A stretch of 64,000 nt of DNA from Fragilaria crotonensis (GCA_022925895.1 JAKSYS010000110.1:54461-118460); one strand, 5' to 3'; shown: positions 29,835-43,282, counted from the first letter of the stretch. Numbers and translations are program-made. Notes: generated from the letters alone by a model not told the origin.

Positions 29835-32800
29835 AATCTGCAAATATGGATGTCGTAGGACTCTCTTGACCCTTCAATCCTTCGTCGCATCCACGCTTAG
29901 ATCACAGATAGCATTTTCCAAGTCATAGCATCACGACTTGCTACTAGTACCTCAGATGTTCCTGGTACTACCAGGTAGTACTACCAGTATCATCACCGGT
30001 GACAACTAATCGATCCTGCAGTGCAGTATACGGTATACGTCATCGGGTGTCAGGCTTTGCAGTCTGCTACTGGTACTGGTACCAAAGCAACCAAGGGCCC
30101 CCTTGACTTTTCTGAATGTCACGAGTCACGACCATCTCAGGAATGCCTCTGGATGTGGGTCAATGCATTCGTATGATGCTTGATGTCGTGTTTACTTGCT
30201 TCTAACAGGTTCACTACTTGATCAGACTTTGTTTATCGCGCGTCATGCAACATCTTTGTGTAAGTAAATACTTTCAGATGGATAACATGTGTACAGATAA
30301 ATGGCTGGCCTGCAACAGATAACCACCCTTCTACTAGCAGTATTCTTCACGACAATTGTCATCTTTGGCTGATTCATTGGTGTGATCCACATATCTCCAG
30401 TCACGAGCTGGAGGAGGAGGTAGACAATAAAACATGCATCATGAATGGTAGTGAGATGAAGGGCCACAATGGTTGCTTGTCATTATCGAGTGGTCGGAAT
30501 GAATTCCACTCATGTCAATGCCATACGCTGTTGTTCTCGACGCAACAATGATTTCTTTGGTAGAGAGAAATCATTTGACACGCTCAATGAGCGCAGACTA
30601 AATTAGAAATTAATTGGTAAAGTTTGCTTCGCACATTCTTCTTGCATCTCATGATGATGCTTGTGTGCACAACCCATCCAATAGGTCCTGCCGAATCGCA
30701 GGGTCACCAATGTGCCATGGAAAAACCATCCTCCTTGGAAGCCATTGTGCAAAAGGAAAAAACCAAGACGTCTTGTTTGCTCCTCCAACCCCACCACCAT
30801 GATTGCTTGTTCTCAGAAGAAAGAAAAGTCTTGATACGGGAGTTGATTGCCTCGCAGCCTTGTTGTTGCGAGAATTGGAAGAGTTTTAACTTGTGGAGAT
30901 TGTCTGCTAATTGACAGGGCCCCATCAAATTAACGTACTAGTAGGTTATCCCTCAGTCTGCCACAACAACTCAATCCTTGCTTGGAAGAATTTGTTGGCA
31001 TGACACTGGTATGATGCAATTGTAACATTTTTAAAGTCATCTTTCCTTCATTAAAGCACCATCAAAATCCTATAATTGTTGAGAGCAGTCATCCATTGTG
31101 CTTGTGGCCATGCATACATCCACCACATCTCATCAAGAGAATCCATGATCCATCAAGTTTTCACTTTATCCACTGTAAATTCCAAGCCTTTTTATGAACT
31201 CAAATGGACACATTCACTGACAAGAAGGGTCTCTCTTGGTCCCCAGGATTGATCTGTTGACAACATTTCTGTTTCCGATGTAAAGTATGATACTCAGTTG
31301 CCCTCTGCATTCACATCAAAGTAAAGCAGCTGTTTTTAACATTTGACATCCTTCCACCAACAGTATTGAGAGAATCTTACTGCCTTTGCAATTCCAGGTG
31401 AAGGACACAAGGGAGAACATGCATCAAAAGAAAGTAGGCACCTCCTTTGCCTCTCCGTGAGCAATCTCTTTTGAAAGCTTGGTGATTATCAATTCATCAT
31501 TGAGAGTCTTGTTTCCAAGGTGTCAATGATGTTCTTGTGATGATTGTCTCTCGGTTGCATTTGCCGGGAAAAGTGAATGGAGGCAGTGTCTTTGACCAAA
31601 TTTTCTGGTGGAGGATGCAATTTCACATCTCAGCAGCAGGTGATTTGTGACTCTGAATGAATCTCAAGCATGTTGATACCTCAGCCTGCCATGTAACAAG
31701 TCTCTCCGGCATTGCCATTGGTTTGTAATGGCACTTCTAATCAGAGACAGTGGAATGCTCAGTACACCATTCAGTACAAGTCCTTGTATTGGTGTGCCTG
31801 ATAAGTCTGATGCATTTACAAATCCAGTACAAGCTTTTGTATGCACCTCGGCCGCGCTGTCCTTGCTCAAGCCAATCCATTGTGCTGGTGAGAGATAGCG
31901 GTTGGTCATGCAGGTAAAAGGTATAAATCCAGATAAGTCACTTGGGTGTGTTGCCTTGTCCGAAAGTTTGTCAATGAACTTGAAAAGAGAACCAAAGTCA
32001 GCAAAGGTCTCCTTTGTCTCTCATCCCGCCTTCTCGATATTCATGAGGACTCACATGATTAAAAGGATTATATGGAGGTGCTGGTGGTCCACTGCCTAAG
32101 GGGGCACCTAGCAGCTCGGTCAATTATCTTGATTCCCCCAGCAATGATTGATTGATTATTTTGACTAGGAGGCTCCATCGATGGAGGATGCATCAGATTT
32201 GCTTTGCAATTTTCCAACGACATCCAAGTGGGAGGTTTTTGATGTGCAATGCAAAGACATGGCATAGTCAAAATGAACTGACTCTCCCCTGGCTTTTGGT
32301 TGCAATCTGAATGGCCAACGGTCATTTGCGAACCATATAACAACATCAGCCATTCCTTTCAATTGCATCATTCCACATGTCTCTATGCCTTGCATTACTT
32401 CAATACCTTCATTTGATAGGAACCCACCAGTAAGGCCCATCTCACAGAGAATGTTAAATGGTGTGAAGGCCTCCTCTTCAACATGTTTGCGGGCAAGCTG
32501 ATTCAAATGAGGATCAAAAGCTGTTTGAGTACAAATAGCTTTGCAACTAACCAACACCACAGTGACTTGATTGCTACCCCAGCATCGGTACTTTCTCACT
32601 AGTAAGCCATTCACACTGCTGCAAAAACTCGGAGTATGAAGTCCTCATTTTTATTCCTTGCACTTATAACATGAGCAGCATCTACGCACATTGGTGGTAC
32701 CCGCCATTACTTTTGCTTCTCCTTGTCAGTGTTGTTTGTTTCCATATAAGAAGATTGATTACCTTCATGTTGCTGTTCCCATGAGATGCTTGTTGTTGAC

Positions 32801-33548
32801 TCCTGTCATCACCAAGCAAGAGGACCAGCAAACAACAATGTGTCACCTTGCCTGAACGCAACGGCCAATTGCCACTGTATGGCAGCAAACGGCTATTATC
32901 ACATCAAGATGTGAGAAGGTGCTGACTGCTGTTGCACAGGGATGCTGGTTTCTGACTTCTGCGCCCACCAATTGTACAAGAAAACAGATTGTTGTTGCCT
33001 TGCCTCAGCACAACCACCACCACTGGGCAGAACAAAGAGTATAATGAAAGATTGAGGATAGACATTCTTGTAAACAAAGCATCAACACACTTTCAGTGGA
33101 GCACTCAAAGTTTGATCAGAGTGGCTGATGGAAAATTAGAGAATAAGAACGTCAATGTAGATTACAGGAGAATATCAGTGTTTGAGCCATTCGTTTTCGA
33201 GGCAAAACTGTGACCCGCAAAATTTGGATCAAAAACCTACTATGATTGCACCCAGACAATTTGCTGACTACTGTAGCTGAGGATTGACATGGAGGTCACT
33301 GCCATTTTTCTCGGCATTCTGCGCCCACAGATCTCAGCACCCTTTGCCGAAAGCAAATTTGCGTACATTTGTGAACCACTCGATCAAAAATTTGTATGCC
33401 CAAAATGATCCTACGGAAGAAAGACTAGGTATTTCTCTAAAAACCTGGTCATTTGAATTCTTTAAAGAACATGCTACGTTTTAATTATAGCATCAAATAC
33501 TAGCAGAGGATGAGTTTGAATCTTCCTTTTTTATTTTTAAGTGATGTA
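29835..33548. repeat. Gene-poor region of degenerate repeat sequence
   Basis: About 3.7 kb. GTAC palindromes lie at about 29946-29992 and 30066-30082. From about 30603 to 32614 the minus strand carries broken coding-like stretches. The longest, 32165-32614 (149 codons; AFTPFNILCEMGLTGGFLSNEG), and another near 30830 (QQGCEAINSRIKTFLSSE) look like parts of one decayed element of unknown class. No intact host gene is seen. Confidence 0.45.
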
Positions 33549-33575
33549 CATCAGAAGGCCGCTTTTGTTAACTAT
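33549..33575 (+). repeat. Left terminal inverted repeat of the transposon
   Basis: Matches the reverse complement of 43283-43309 at 26 of 27 positions. It starts CATCAGAAGGCCG and ends GTTAACTAT. Confidence 0.75.
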
Positions 33576-34051
33576 GTCAAAAAATGGTTACTTTTTGGTC
33601 GTAAGTCATTAATATATTGCCTAAAGTCAACATATAATAATCATAAGTAAGTATAGTCTTATGATAATTGAATATTATAATTTATGTTTCTACAATGTTT
33701 GTTTCTCTCTCATGACGGTAAATAATCAGCAGTGAACATCTTCATATTTCGATGAACAACGTTTTTTTTGTCATGGTAACTTAGACCATACTTCAAACAG
33801 ATATAGTAACATATCTCAAGGCGTCAAACCAAACATAACATATTTCAATAAAATATATTGATATTCAAACATTTCTTTTACCATTCCATTATGTACGACT
33901 TCGTCATGCTGATTGTTGGTATGTCGTTTGACAAGGGATTATATTCTCACCACCATATCTGGCAGTTCTTAAAATATTACATTCGTCTGATCAAAGAATT
34001 GTGCTCGTATTGCAACACTCTTCACTCGTTGTCTATCTTTAATCTACTACT

Positions 34052-37000
34052 ATGTCGACATCACTTTCTGAGGATTGTGCTGTTTGTGGGAAAAGTTTCA
34101 AGAGGCTTGGTGCGCACCTTGTGCGTAGTTTGGCATGTGGTTCTTATTACATGCCACGCCGCGCTGACACAGATGAGTGTCGTGAAAGTGAAGGCGCTGA
34201 TCATGGCACCCGTCCGAATTTGAGATCCTCTTCGTATAGCACTCTCTTTCGTGCACAACGTGCAACTGTAAGAGGAGGCGGATGACGAGCCGCCAATCAT
34301 CAATGTGAATGGAGTTGACGACGAAGACTTTTTGTGATGGATGACGATGATGGTTTTCCGAATGACAATGTTGATGAGGAGGATGTCCCCAGTGATGCAA
34401 GTGAAGGCGAGGAAGGTCCGGATGCCGGTGTTTTGGACTTGTATCTGAAACTTTTCCAGCTGCGAGATAACCCGCTAGGTCTTGCGCGTTTTCTCGGGAA
34501 GAGGAGGTCTTAATTGAGTTATTGCAGCTCCTAAAGGAGCTCCATTGTCCACTCAAAGCGTTTGAGATCATACTCAAGTGGGCTGCAAAATCAAATGGTA
34601 GTGGTCATACTTTCCGCGAGGGTTGTCAACCCAGTCGCAGCAAGGTAATCGCTAACTTGTACGAAAGGTACAACATGAACGGATTGATCCCGAAGGAGAA
34701 GAAATTGTACCTGCCTTACACCCAGAGAACAGTGTCCATGATTTACTTTGATGCCCGCGAAGTGTTTGCGTCACTTCTCTCATGTCCCACACTTAATCAA
34801 GACGAAAATTATTTTTTGACGACGCAAAGGATCCATTCATCGCACCACAAGCATCGTCTGATGTTGGCGACATCCACACTGGTCGTTGCTACAGAAAGAC
34901 ATACGAGGCTCTAATAAAGAAGTTTGGCGTTGATATGCTGTTACCTTGCGTCATAGCAATGGATAAGACACATATCGATATGGCAGGACGGCTCCAAATG
35001 GAGCCCATAACAATCTCACACGGTCTATTGAATCACACTATGCGCCGCCTCCCAAGTGCCATGCGCATCCTTGATACATCAATCACAGCACCCCGCGCAC
35101 CTCCCAACTAGCGCAGATGTTGATTCCGATTTCAATTCTCCAGAAGATCTGGCGGATGATGTTGTGCGAATCAAGAACCCAATTCATCCGCCCGCCAACG
35201 GTGATCTTAGTTGGGCAACGTTACTCCTCAATGAAACACACATGCAGATTCAGTTTATACTCGAAGAGTCTGGATTTTTGATTCTACAGAACAGTGGCTT
35301 CAAATGGAATTTGCATTACAACAACACCATTCACAAAGTGGTGTTCCACCCGTATGTACCTTTCATCGTCGGCGATACAGAGGGTCACGACCGTCTCTGT
35401 GGTCATTACACAGCAAGATTCATGGAGGTCAAACAGCTTTGCCGAATCTGTGAATGCCCCAGTTACTTGACGGGGTATTCGAAGTCAAAGTTCCCCCACC
35501 GTCTCCCAAAAAAAGTTGATTCCTTAGTGCAGAGGGGCTTGACTGCTGAGCTCCAATCAATGTCTCAGAACTATCTCAAGAACGGGTTTGAAGGCGTCCG
35601 ATTTGGCATGCACAATAAGCGCGGAATTTTTGGTGCGTGCCCAGGCGAAATGCTGCACTTGATCTCGCTTGGTTGGTTTAAGTACTGCCTCCAGGCTTTC
35701 TCGGCTCAGGCCGGTCCCAAGTCCCAGGCATTGAAGGATTACGATGCACTGTGCGCCAAGTTGGGCTGCACCCTATCAAGGCAGAGTGACCGTGATGTTC
35801 CACGAACAAATTTCTCTCGAGGTTTTTCCTCTGGCTCCAATCTCATGGGACACGAGATGGCGGGATGCCTTTGGTGAAACTATTCGCATTGCACACGACG
35901 TGTTTCCGCTCCATCTTCAATGTTGGCAAGAAGGTCACCCCAAAGAAGGGGTCAACGATCAAAGGCTATGTTACAGCAATCATATCGAAGATTGGATAGT
36001 TGTCGTATCCTCCCTCCTGGTCTGGCACCAATGGATGAAGCAGCCAACAATCCCGAAAAAATGGTGAGGCGCTCCCATGTTGCTGTGCAGTGGTTGATGC
36101 GGTTTGTCGCTGAAGTAGCACCTCGTCCTTCAGGCATGGGAAATAACACCATCAAAACGCACTTGGTCCTGCATCTGTGCGAGGACATTCTGGACCATGG
36201 GGTTCCAGAGAACGTGAACAGTTCGTACGCTGAATCAGCCCACATTCCCTTGCGAAGATAACAACAAGAAACTCGCAGAAACGAGCTGTTTCTTTCACAA
36301 AACAAGCAGCCCATCGGTACGTTGAGAATCTCGCTGTATCACTTGCTTGGGCAGATGTTGAGAGCGACAAAAGGCAGTGCCATACCAACATCAGGGAAGA
36401 AGAACCAGAGAGAGGAACCAGCAACCATCAATTCGACCCTGGACGTGAATTCCACCTTGTGTGGAAAACTGGTGATGAATTCCCTCGTGTCGTTGGACAC
36501 ATGTGCGTAGCGGTCAGAACGCAGAGCCAGTCGTGAAACTTCCACCTTTGGTGTCAAAGTTTCTTGAAACTTCTGCCTGCCCCAAATGCCACAACAGTCT
36601 CTTCGGTGCTTTACCTCGTACACAGATGAAAGGGGTAACATGTACCGAGCACATCCATGTTATGACGGTAAACCTTGGAATGATTGCGCAATGATCGACT
36701 GGAAAGGGAGAAGCATGACCTTCCAGCATTCATCCATACATTCGTTGATCTGCGCCAGCTTCCGAGCTCAATCAGAAGAATTGAAGTGAATGGGCAGACA
36801 AGTGTGCAACCTGGATTGTACGCCGTTGCCCACACCTTTGACCCAGTTAACCCCACTGACTTCAACACGCCCAATGTCCTCATAGGGCGTTACAAACCCC
36901 ATTTTTATTCTCCCGACCACAGACAACCAACATTGTTCCTTGTGGATGTCAAGGCGATATCCTCGCCGCTACTTGGCACAGAAGACATCCCACCATTTGG

Positions 37001-37370
37001 AGAAAAGAAAGCGTCAAGGTGGGATCGGCATTACCTTTTCCTCATCAGAAGGAAAGTGGAATGGTCCCTTGCATGGGACGCAATAATTGAGCGGGAGCAT
37101 AGTGATCTGGAAAACAATGTTGAAGATGACACCTGGTTCGAAGAGGATTACGAGACAAAAGATGTTGACCACCATGTCTTGCCCGGTGGTAGAGTCGTCT
37201 TCGGCGTGAAGACACCCGAAGACAACGCCAAGGAGGTGGCAGCAAAGAAAGCAGAAAAGCTTGCCACCAAAAGAAGAAGGAAGACGAAGCAGCGGCCAAG
37301 AAACGCAAACGAGCTGCGGGAAGGGAGAACGTTCGCAAGTAGTAGACTTATTTTTCACGTTCTTCGTTTT
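34052..37370 (+). pseudogene. Plavaka/CACTA-like transposase, broken by frameshifts
   Basis: The order of parts is preserved although frames change. An N-terminal zinc-finger-like segment starts at 34052 (CAVCGKSFKRLGAHL). An acidic linker lies near 34340-34440, and a helical segment at 34522-34800 (YERYNMNGLIPKEKKLYLPY). The core follows at about 34870-36000, containing IAMDKTHIDMAGRL, VGDTEGHDRLCGHY, CRICECPSYLTGY, FGACPGEMLHLISLGWFKY and RQSDRDVPRTNF. Then come HLCEDILDHGVPENVNSSY near 36190 and a C-terminal part at 36684-37370 ending in a K/R-rich tail. The zinc-binding and D-rich core segments place it with Plavaka/EnSpm-like transposases. At least four frame changes and several stops make it non-functional. 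I did not assign the catalytic triad. Confidence 0.7.
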
Positions 37371-37749
37371 TCAATAGTAACGTGCAGGTCTTCTTGCCCC
37401 GTACTTCGTCCTCCTGGTAACAACGAAGCGGTTAAGTCAACCGCCGCAGTAGCCCCTGCACATCACCAGCTCTTTTTTTCTTGGTACCGTGTATGCGCCA
37501 CCAATTGCCAGGTCAGCTGCTGTAGGCTGTCTAGGTACGGCCTTTCGTTCGCCATCAACACCACCCCCATTCGCAGAGGTCCCCATTCCTGGCTCCACTT
37601 GCGGTTTCCTCTTTCTCCCAACAAGGGAAAGCTGTCGAGACACCGTGACAACGTGCTTCGGCAAGCGCACACTGATGGGCTCGACAGCAGCTGCTTCAAG
37701 GGTGGCTGCCGTTGCGATCACCTCGTCTTCAATTGGGTTTGGGCAACCG

Positions 37750-40004
37750 TCAATTCATCCCGGTGTTTCGGCGGCGCCGACGTTTTCGGTTCAAGCGCTT
37801 CTTACTGGGCACCCTTTCCCTCCAAGGATCGGGTCGGAGAACAGGCCGATAATTCGCAGCACACCCAGCACGTCCAGCCTGAACGATCTTTTCCTTGGCG
37901 CAGGTGAACACCCCGTAGAGGGTGTTCACGAAGGATGTAGAATCCTTTGCAACACCAACGTAACCGCTGTCCAAGCCATCAGGACATGAAACAGACGTGC
38001 AGTGCCTTACAATCCTGCCATCCCAGCTGATCGCGATTCCGTGGCCAAGTTTTATGGCCAAACCAGTGAACTTGGTTCCATTCGGTCGCTTGCCTTCAAC
38101 ATTGGGCATGATGAAGTACCAGTTCTCCCCCCAGCCAAGCATCTCCTCTGTCCAACAACTGTACCCCTGCGAGGCATCGTTAACGTCAAAGTGAGACGAG
38201 TTACCCAGGTTATAACTCAGGTCGATAGTGTACGCAACCCGTCGCCGACGCTCCAACACCGCAAGCAGCCCCCTGATTTTCCTGCTTAGGAAATCCAGGC
38301 GGCGGGCGTTGGCGGTATTGGCCTGCGTCTTCTTGGCCTGGGCATCGGCCAACAAACGAGCAGTGATGAAGAGATCATCATCAACAACGCCACAGTTGTA
38401 GTTGCCGCCGTCATCCCCATCATCGTCATCGTCATCGCCATCGCCATCGCCGCCGTCATCGCTGTCGGAGTCGTCCCAACCAAAGGCAACGCCATCCATT
38501 GGTGCCACCGGGCTCAAGCCAGAATTCACCTCCGTGTCTCTTATCACAGAGTACACCTGGGGAAGCAACAGCTCCCGACATCCGCCAAGTCCACCACAAG
38601 CCCGCGGACGACATCCTCCCCAACAATCGAGTTTGCAGCGTACGGAACCTTGTCGTGGACAGCGGGACAATCGACAGAATCGCCCTTCTTCACGGTGATC
38701 CTGGTCCCAATTGCAATCATCCCCCAACATCAGAAGACTTCGCCCTCGCAGTGCCCTTCCCACCGGCAAGTTTAATTGCACTGCACCTCTCCGTAAGCTC
38801 ATCCAATAACTGCTGTCGATCATCACGGGGTCCATTTTCCCAACGTTCCTCACCATGACAACCGACACCCGATCCGGGATCTCGTCGATGGCGATGTGCA
38901 CGTCAACGAAATGATGCACGTTGGGGTCAATAATCCAGCAAGACTCCGGAAGGTCAGTGTGACGGGCCCCGTCCACGTAGTGCCGACAACCCTCCCTTGC
39001 ACTGGAGGAAGCCTTCAGCCGGTCAAGGTATTCGTGGGCGCGGTAGTCGGAAGGAACATCCCGATAGTCCATGCCGCCGATGAAGTCTGGGGGAGCAGGG
39101 CAACTCATCCTCTCCCTGGCTTGCCCGGTATACCAACCGTACCTGCTGACCCGGGAGCACTCGCCCAGTCGAGCCTCCACGCTGACACTTGACGGGTACC
39201 ACAAGGCAATGTGGTATCAGAATAAAACCGCTGCACATAGCTGTCATCACCAAAGGTGTACGATGGCAAACAGTGCTCCGATTCAGTCCTGACCAAGCGA
39301 AGCCAGCTCATGTCGTAAGCCCTCAATGTGCCCTGCAGTCCAGCATCACCAGCGTGGCGATCACGACTGCAGTAGAAGACCCCACACTGGGGTAGGAAGA
39401 GGATCACCGCCCTGAACTGGTAATCCCCATCCGGTGCCCCATCGTCAGGGATGTACGACTGGGCGTGACAAACCGCATGGCCGCCGCCCGATGCAGCAGT
39501 CAAAGGAGCCGACCGGCGGTTCACGATAACGTCCATAACGTAGAATTCGTTCAAAAAATTGGACTGCATCCCCGATTCGGGGAACATGTCCGCAATTGAA
39601 CGCAGTCGGAACGGCTCCCACCCAAATGCAGTTGCAACCACACGGATCGGCGTCCGACCACCCAAGAACCCACCGACCAGCCCGCACTCCCCCGGCGCAC
39701 TCGCCTTCTTCGCACGTCGGAACCGTCGCCGGAACGCACGCCTTTCTTCCGGTACGACAGCCATGGACAACAGCGACATAACCGACGAGGGAGTCGGAAG
39801 ACTCTCTCTTGTCCCACGCCTGGAGGGGAGGCGATTCCGCCCCCCGTCCACGATTGCCTGCGACCCCAAAACACGGGGCGACTGCCCTAGATTCCGAACG
39901 GACATCGCAGTCGGCATCGTCCGGTTCCCCGCGGCACCCTTCTCTTCGACAACGTCGAATCTACCCTTCCCGCGACCGCCAACCCCCCGTCGACTGGATG
40001 ACAT
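37750..40004 (-). pseudogene. Transposon-associated second ORF, frameshifted
   Basis: Two overlapping minus-strand frames, 39105-40004 (299 codons) and 37750-39204 (484 codons), read as one protein with a frame change near 39105-39204. The region is much richer in GC than its surroundings. Visible features are a basic N-terminus, an acidic run at about residue 250 of the second part (GDGDGDDDDDDGDDGGN), a conserved-looking block near the end (NWYFIMPNVEGKRPNGTKF and GHGIAISWDGRIVRHCTSVS) and a terminal K/R cluster. I cannot name a domain. Its position between the terminal repeats, tail-to-tail with the transposase, suggests an accessory protein of the element. Confidence 0.5.
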
Positions 40005-40130
40005 TGTTCGGCCTTCTCCTGCTGCCTGGCAGGTAAGGTCCGCGCGACGCCACTTCGTTCGACAAGAATGGGATGGTGATCACGCACCACGACGAGGAGA
40101 CAACCCAACACCAGACCAATGGCAACAGTC

Positions 40131-40398
40131 GCGAGCGCGTCCTCCTCCCCGTACTCTTCGTCCACAAAAACGACAATCAACCCGCTGCCTGGCGAGGACT
40201 GTGCAGTTGTTGCAGAAGAAACGCACGCGGCAAGAAAGGATCGACAACAACGCAAGACCACTGACAACAATTGCGAGCGCGTCCTCCTCCCCGTACTCTT
40301 CGTCCACAAAAACGACAATCAACCCGCTGCCTGGCGAGGACTGTGCAGTTGTTGCAGAAGAAACGCACGCAGCAAGAAAGGATCAACAACAACGCAAT
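40131..40398. repeat. 142-bp tandem duplication inside the transposon
   Basis: The segment starting GCGAGCGCGTCCTCCTCCCC at 40131 recurs at 40273 after exactly 142 bp, with few differences; the second copy is slightly shorter. It lies upstream of the minus-strand ORF2 start. Confidence 0.8.
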
Positions 40399-40593
40399 GA
40401 TCGGGCGAGAGGCTTCATTGAATGTTCTGATTCAATGGAGGTAATGGTGCAATTCTGGTGTCAGAAATTGCATACCAGGCGCATACGACATGGTACACAC
40501 AACTCTAAGGGACTCCACACCTGGGACTTTATTGCAAGCCCTCTAAATAAATTCGATTTTTATCTAACAAATAGACGCTATATTTATTTATGA

Positions 40594-41242
40594 TACGAAT
40601 ATGTGGATTCGATATTAAGTCAATAGTACTTCAATGCAAATACACCAAAACCATTGAACAACACAGAACACCAATATTTCAATAAGTGCGTTGACTTTAT
40701 TATGCATGTATAATATATTACTTTCCCAGGACCGTAGTATGCACTGTAACAGCGCTACAATACTACACTGTACATTGTGTAAAATTGCGCACATTTAGGA
40801 ATCTTGTATCCAAAAGTCATCATGTCATGTATCATGCTGCCCTAAGTACAACAAGTCACATGTATAGAATTTTTTGGCTATGTATAGCATTTATAAAAAG
40901 TATATGAATGGAATGTATTTTTAGTCGCCAATAACAAGATTTATTGATGTACACAGTACCTAGTATGATGCATGACACCGAGCGAGTACAGTCCATGTGT
41001 ACCATATATGTATTTGAAAAGCAATACATATCCATATAAGATCATAGAGTAAAAAACGGTGGATTATGTATTAAATGTGTATGTACATTCAAACAAAATA
41101 AAAGCATACAGTGTTGTAGTAAATTGACATGTTTGGGATAAAAAAGATACGATATAGTTGTGTAAAGTGAACTTCAAGCAAACATAATATTGCAATAATT
41201 GATCCATCTTTCATTTTCAATTGATGCGATCTAAAATACAAC
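40594..41242. other. AT-rich spacer within the transposon
   Basis: No ORF or RNA is supported. Strongly AT-rich, unlike the GC-rich ORF2 beside it. Confidence 0.4.
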
Positions 41243-42964
41243 TTGTTGCTTTCGCTAACACTTCGTCTTGTTGCTTGCTCTATTCCCTTTGTCAGCATGT
41301 CAAATCCACAGAATCCTGCTCTAGCATCGCCATCTCAGAACCTTCGGAGTTCTTCGCGACGCATTCGCGAACCACCAGCTGACCAAACACCCGTTCGCGA
41401 AACACCGTTGGAGCGTGCCGCAAGGAGAGAGGCAGAGACGAAGAAGGCTGAAAGACGTGCAGCTAAAGCAGCTAAGGCAGCTAAGGCAGCTAAGGCAGCT
41501 GAGGCTGCTGAGGCAGCTAAGGCAGCTAAAGCAGCGGAAGCTGCTGCAGCAGCAGAGGCAGCGGAAGCTGCTGCAGCAGCGTCTACGCAACGGAAACGAG
41601 TTGTTGGCGCGGGGAACAAGAGGAAATATAGACAGAAAAAAACAAAGGAGTCCAAAAAAACGAAAACAACAAAAGTGCATAACACCTCGTCAGATTCTGG
41701 CGACATTGAGTCGGCGGATGATGATTCTTGTTTTGAACCCACCGATGGCGCTGAAGACGAGGCTGATGATGACGACGACGACGACCAGGCTGATGACGAC
41801 GACAATAATGATGACGGGCAGAAATTGATTCTTACGTTTCAGCAAACTCATACCTTGACGACGACCCATTGGCATCGCCGGAGGAAGGTAGAGCGCGGTG
41901 CCCGCGAAGCTACTGAAGAGTCGAGACGCAGTGCCCAGGCAGGCGCAGTGAATCCTCTGAGGACAAGCAACAGCGAGGAACACGGTACGCCACCTCCACC
42001 ACCGGCGAGAGCTGATTCCAGGGAAATTGTTAGCAGGATGCCGTTGGAAGCTCCAACAGCACAGAAGAATGTTGTACGGAGGATTGTTTTGTTTGTTAAA
42101 ACACACTCTTCCGTCAGATCAAATTCGTTACCAGTACCAAGTCATTTAACGAAGCTTTTCAAAAGGTGCTGGCGGAGGAAAGGCCACGGAATCCATACAT
42201 ATTTCAGTTGACGTACCAGAATTCGTTCAAGACGGCCTTGAATCAGAAGCGAAGTACGTGTGAGTTGTCTGGCAAAAGATTGTGGTCAAAGCTATCAATA
42301 CAGTGTTCAAGAATCGTGAAGAGGAATTCTTCACTTTTGATGAATTCTGCAAGCTAAGACGAGCGACTACCGAAAGAGAGAGGAAAGCGTTTCTCTGGTT
42401 CTTCGACAGTTTTTTGAGTGTGTTTGCGGGGCTACCGCATGGAATAATGCGAAAACAAAGCAGCTCGTTTCGGAGGCGAGAGACCCCAGTGGATCAAAAA
42501 TTGTCAGTGTGAGTGATGAAGCATTTGCGTTGTTGTTAATTGACAATTACTTGGAAAAGTGGAAAACCAGGGCTGGTGAAGAAGTCGCAGCCCGCATCGA
42601 CTCGGTAGCAGGTGGCGCAGCTGCAATTGCGACTGAAGGTGAGGAGATCACGAGAAGGAAACAAACAAAGACAGCCGGTAAATACACTGGAAAAGCTCAA
42701 GGACAGTGTAAGTGGGGTGGCTGGAGTCCCGAAGGCATCAAACAGTTCAATTTTCTTCGCAAGTTAGTGAAAGCAGACAGGGAGGCTGACAAGAATTGTG
42801 ACGACGAGCCGAAACGGATGGAAAAGTTGCTGATGGATTTCTGCCGGACAAAGGCCGGAATAAAGGACCCACAGGATAACGCAAACCTAGACGGTGCTCA
42901 CAACAATGCAGCGGCACGGGCAATGGAGAATGTTGAGGCAGAATGGGACTCTGATGACGACTAG
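41243..42964 (+). pseudogene. Transposon-associated third ORF with alanine-rich repeat, frameshifted
   Basis: The main frame 41243-42211 probably starts at Met19 (41297; MSNPQNPALAS). It has an R/E-rich stretch, then an AKAAKAAEAA repeat (about 41461-41580) encoded by a GCTAAGGCA-type simple repeat, a basic nuclear-signal-like block (KRKYRQKKTKESKKTKTTK) and an acidic run. The coding theme continues in other frames at 42166-42357, 42282-42512 and 42509-42964. The last includes SDEAFALLLIDNYLEKW and GGWSPEGIKQFNFLRKLVK, a block I associate with diatom transposon ORFs. Likely a DNA-binding accessory protein of the element, now broken. Confidence 0.45.
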
Positions 42965-43282
42965 GAGTTTGTTTTACTGCCATCCACTTAAAAATGCAAT
43001 AGAATGACTTTCGTATGAACAATATCTGTTGTATTAAGATGAATAACCTAATCAATTAATCAACATAAAATGTAACTATGACTTAACATGAATTGCATAA
43101 TTACAATATATATTGTTGACTTGAGTAAAAATAAATGGTAACTAAAGCGTGCTTTATTTTGAGATAAATTATCCAAACTTACAATATATAATAGAAGTAG
43201 TATTTTATTGTTCAAGTTACAATTTCTGTTAAGAAGTAAAATCTAACTGATAAAAAAATGGTAACACTTAACACCAAAGAAA

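Noticed and set aside
30603-32614. Assignment of the minus-strand debris to a KDZ or other named transposon family
   Set aside because: Only short phrases survive and none is diagnostic; left as an unclassified degenerate repeat.
39559-40593. 344-codon plus-strand open frame in the GC-rich part of the transposon
   Set aside because: It lies opposite the minus-strand ORF2 and crosses the 142-bp duplication. Its low-complexity R/P/T-rich translation looks like an antisense artefact of GC-rich coding sequence.
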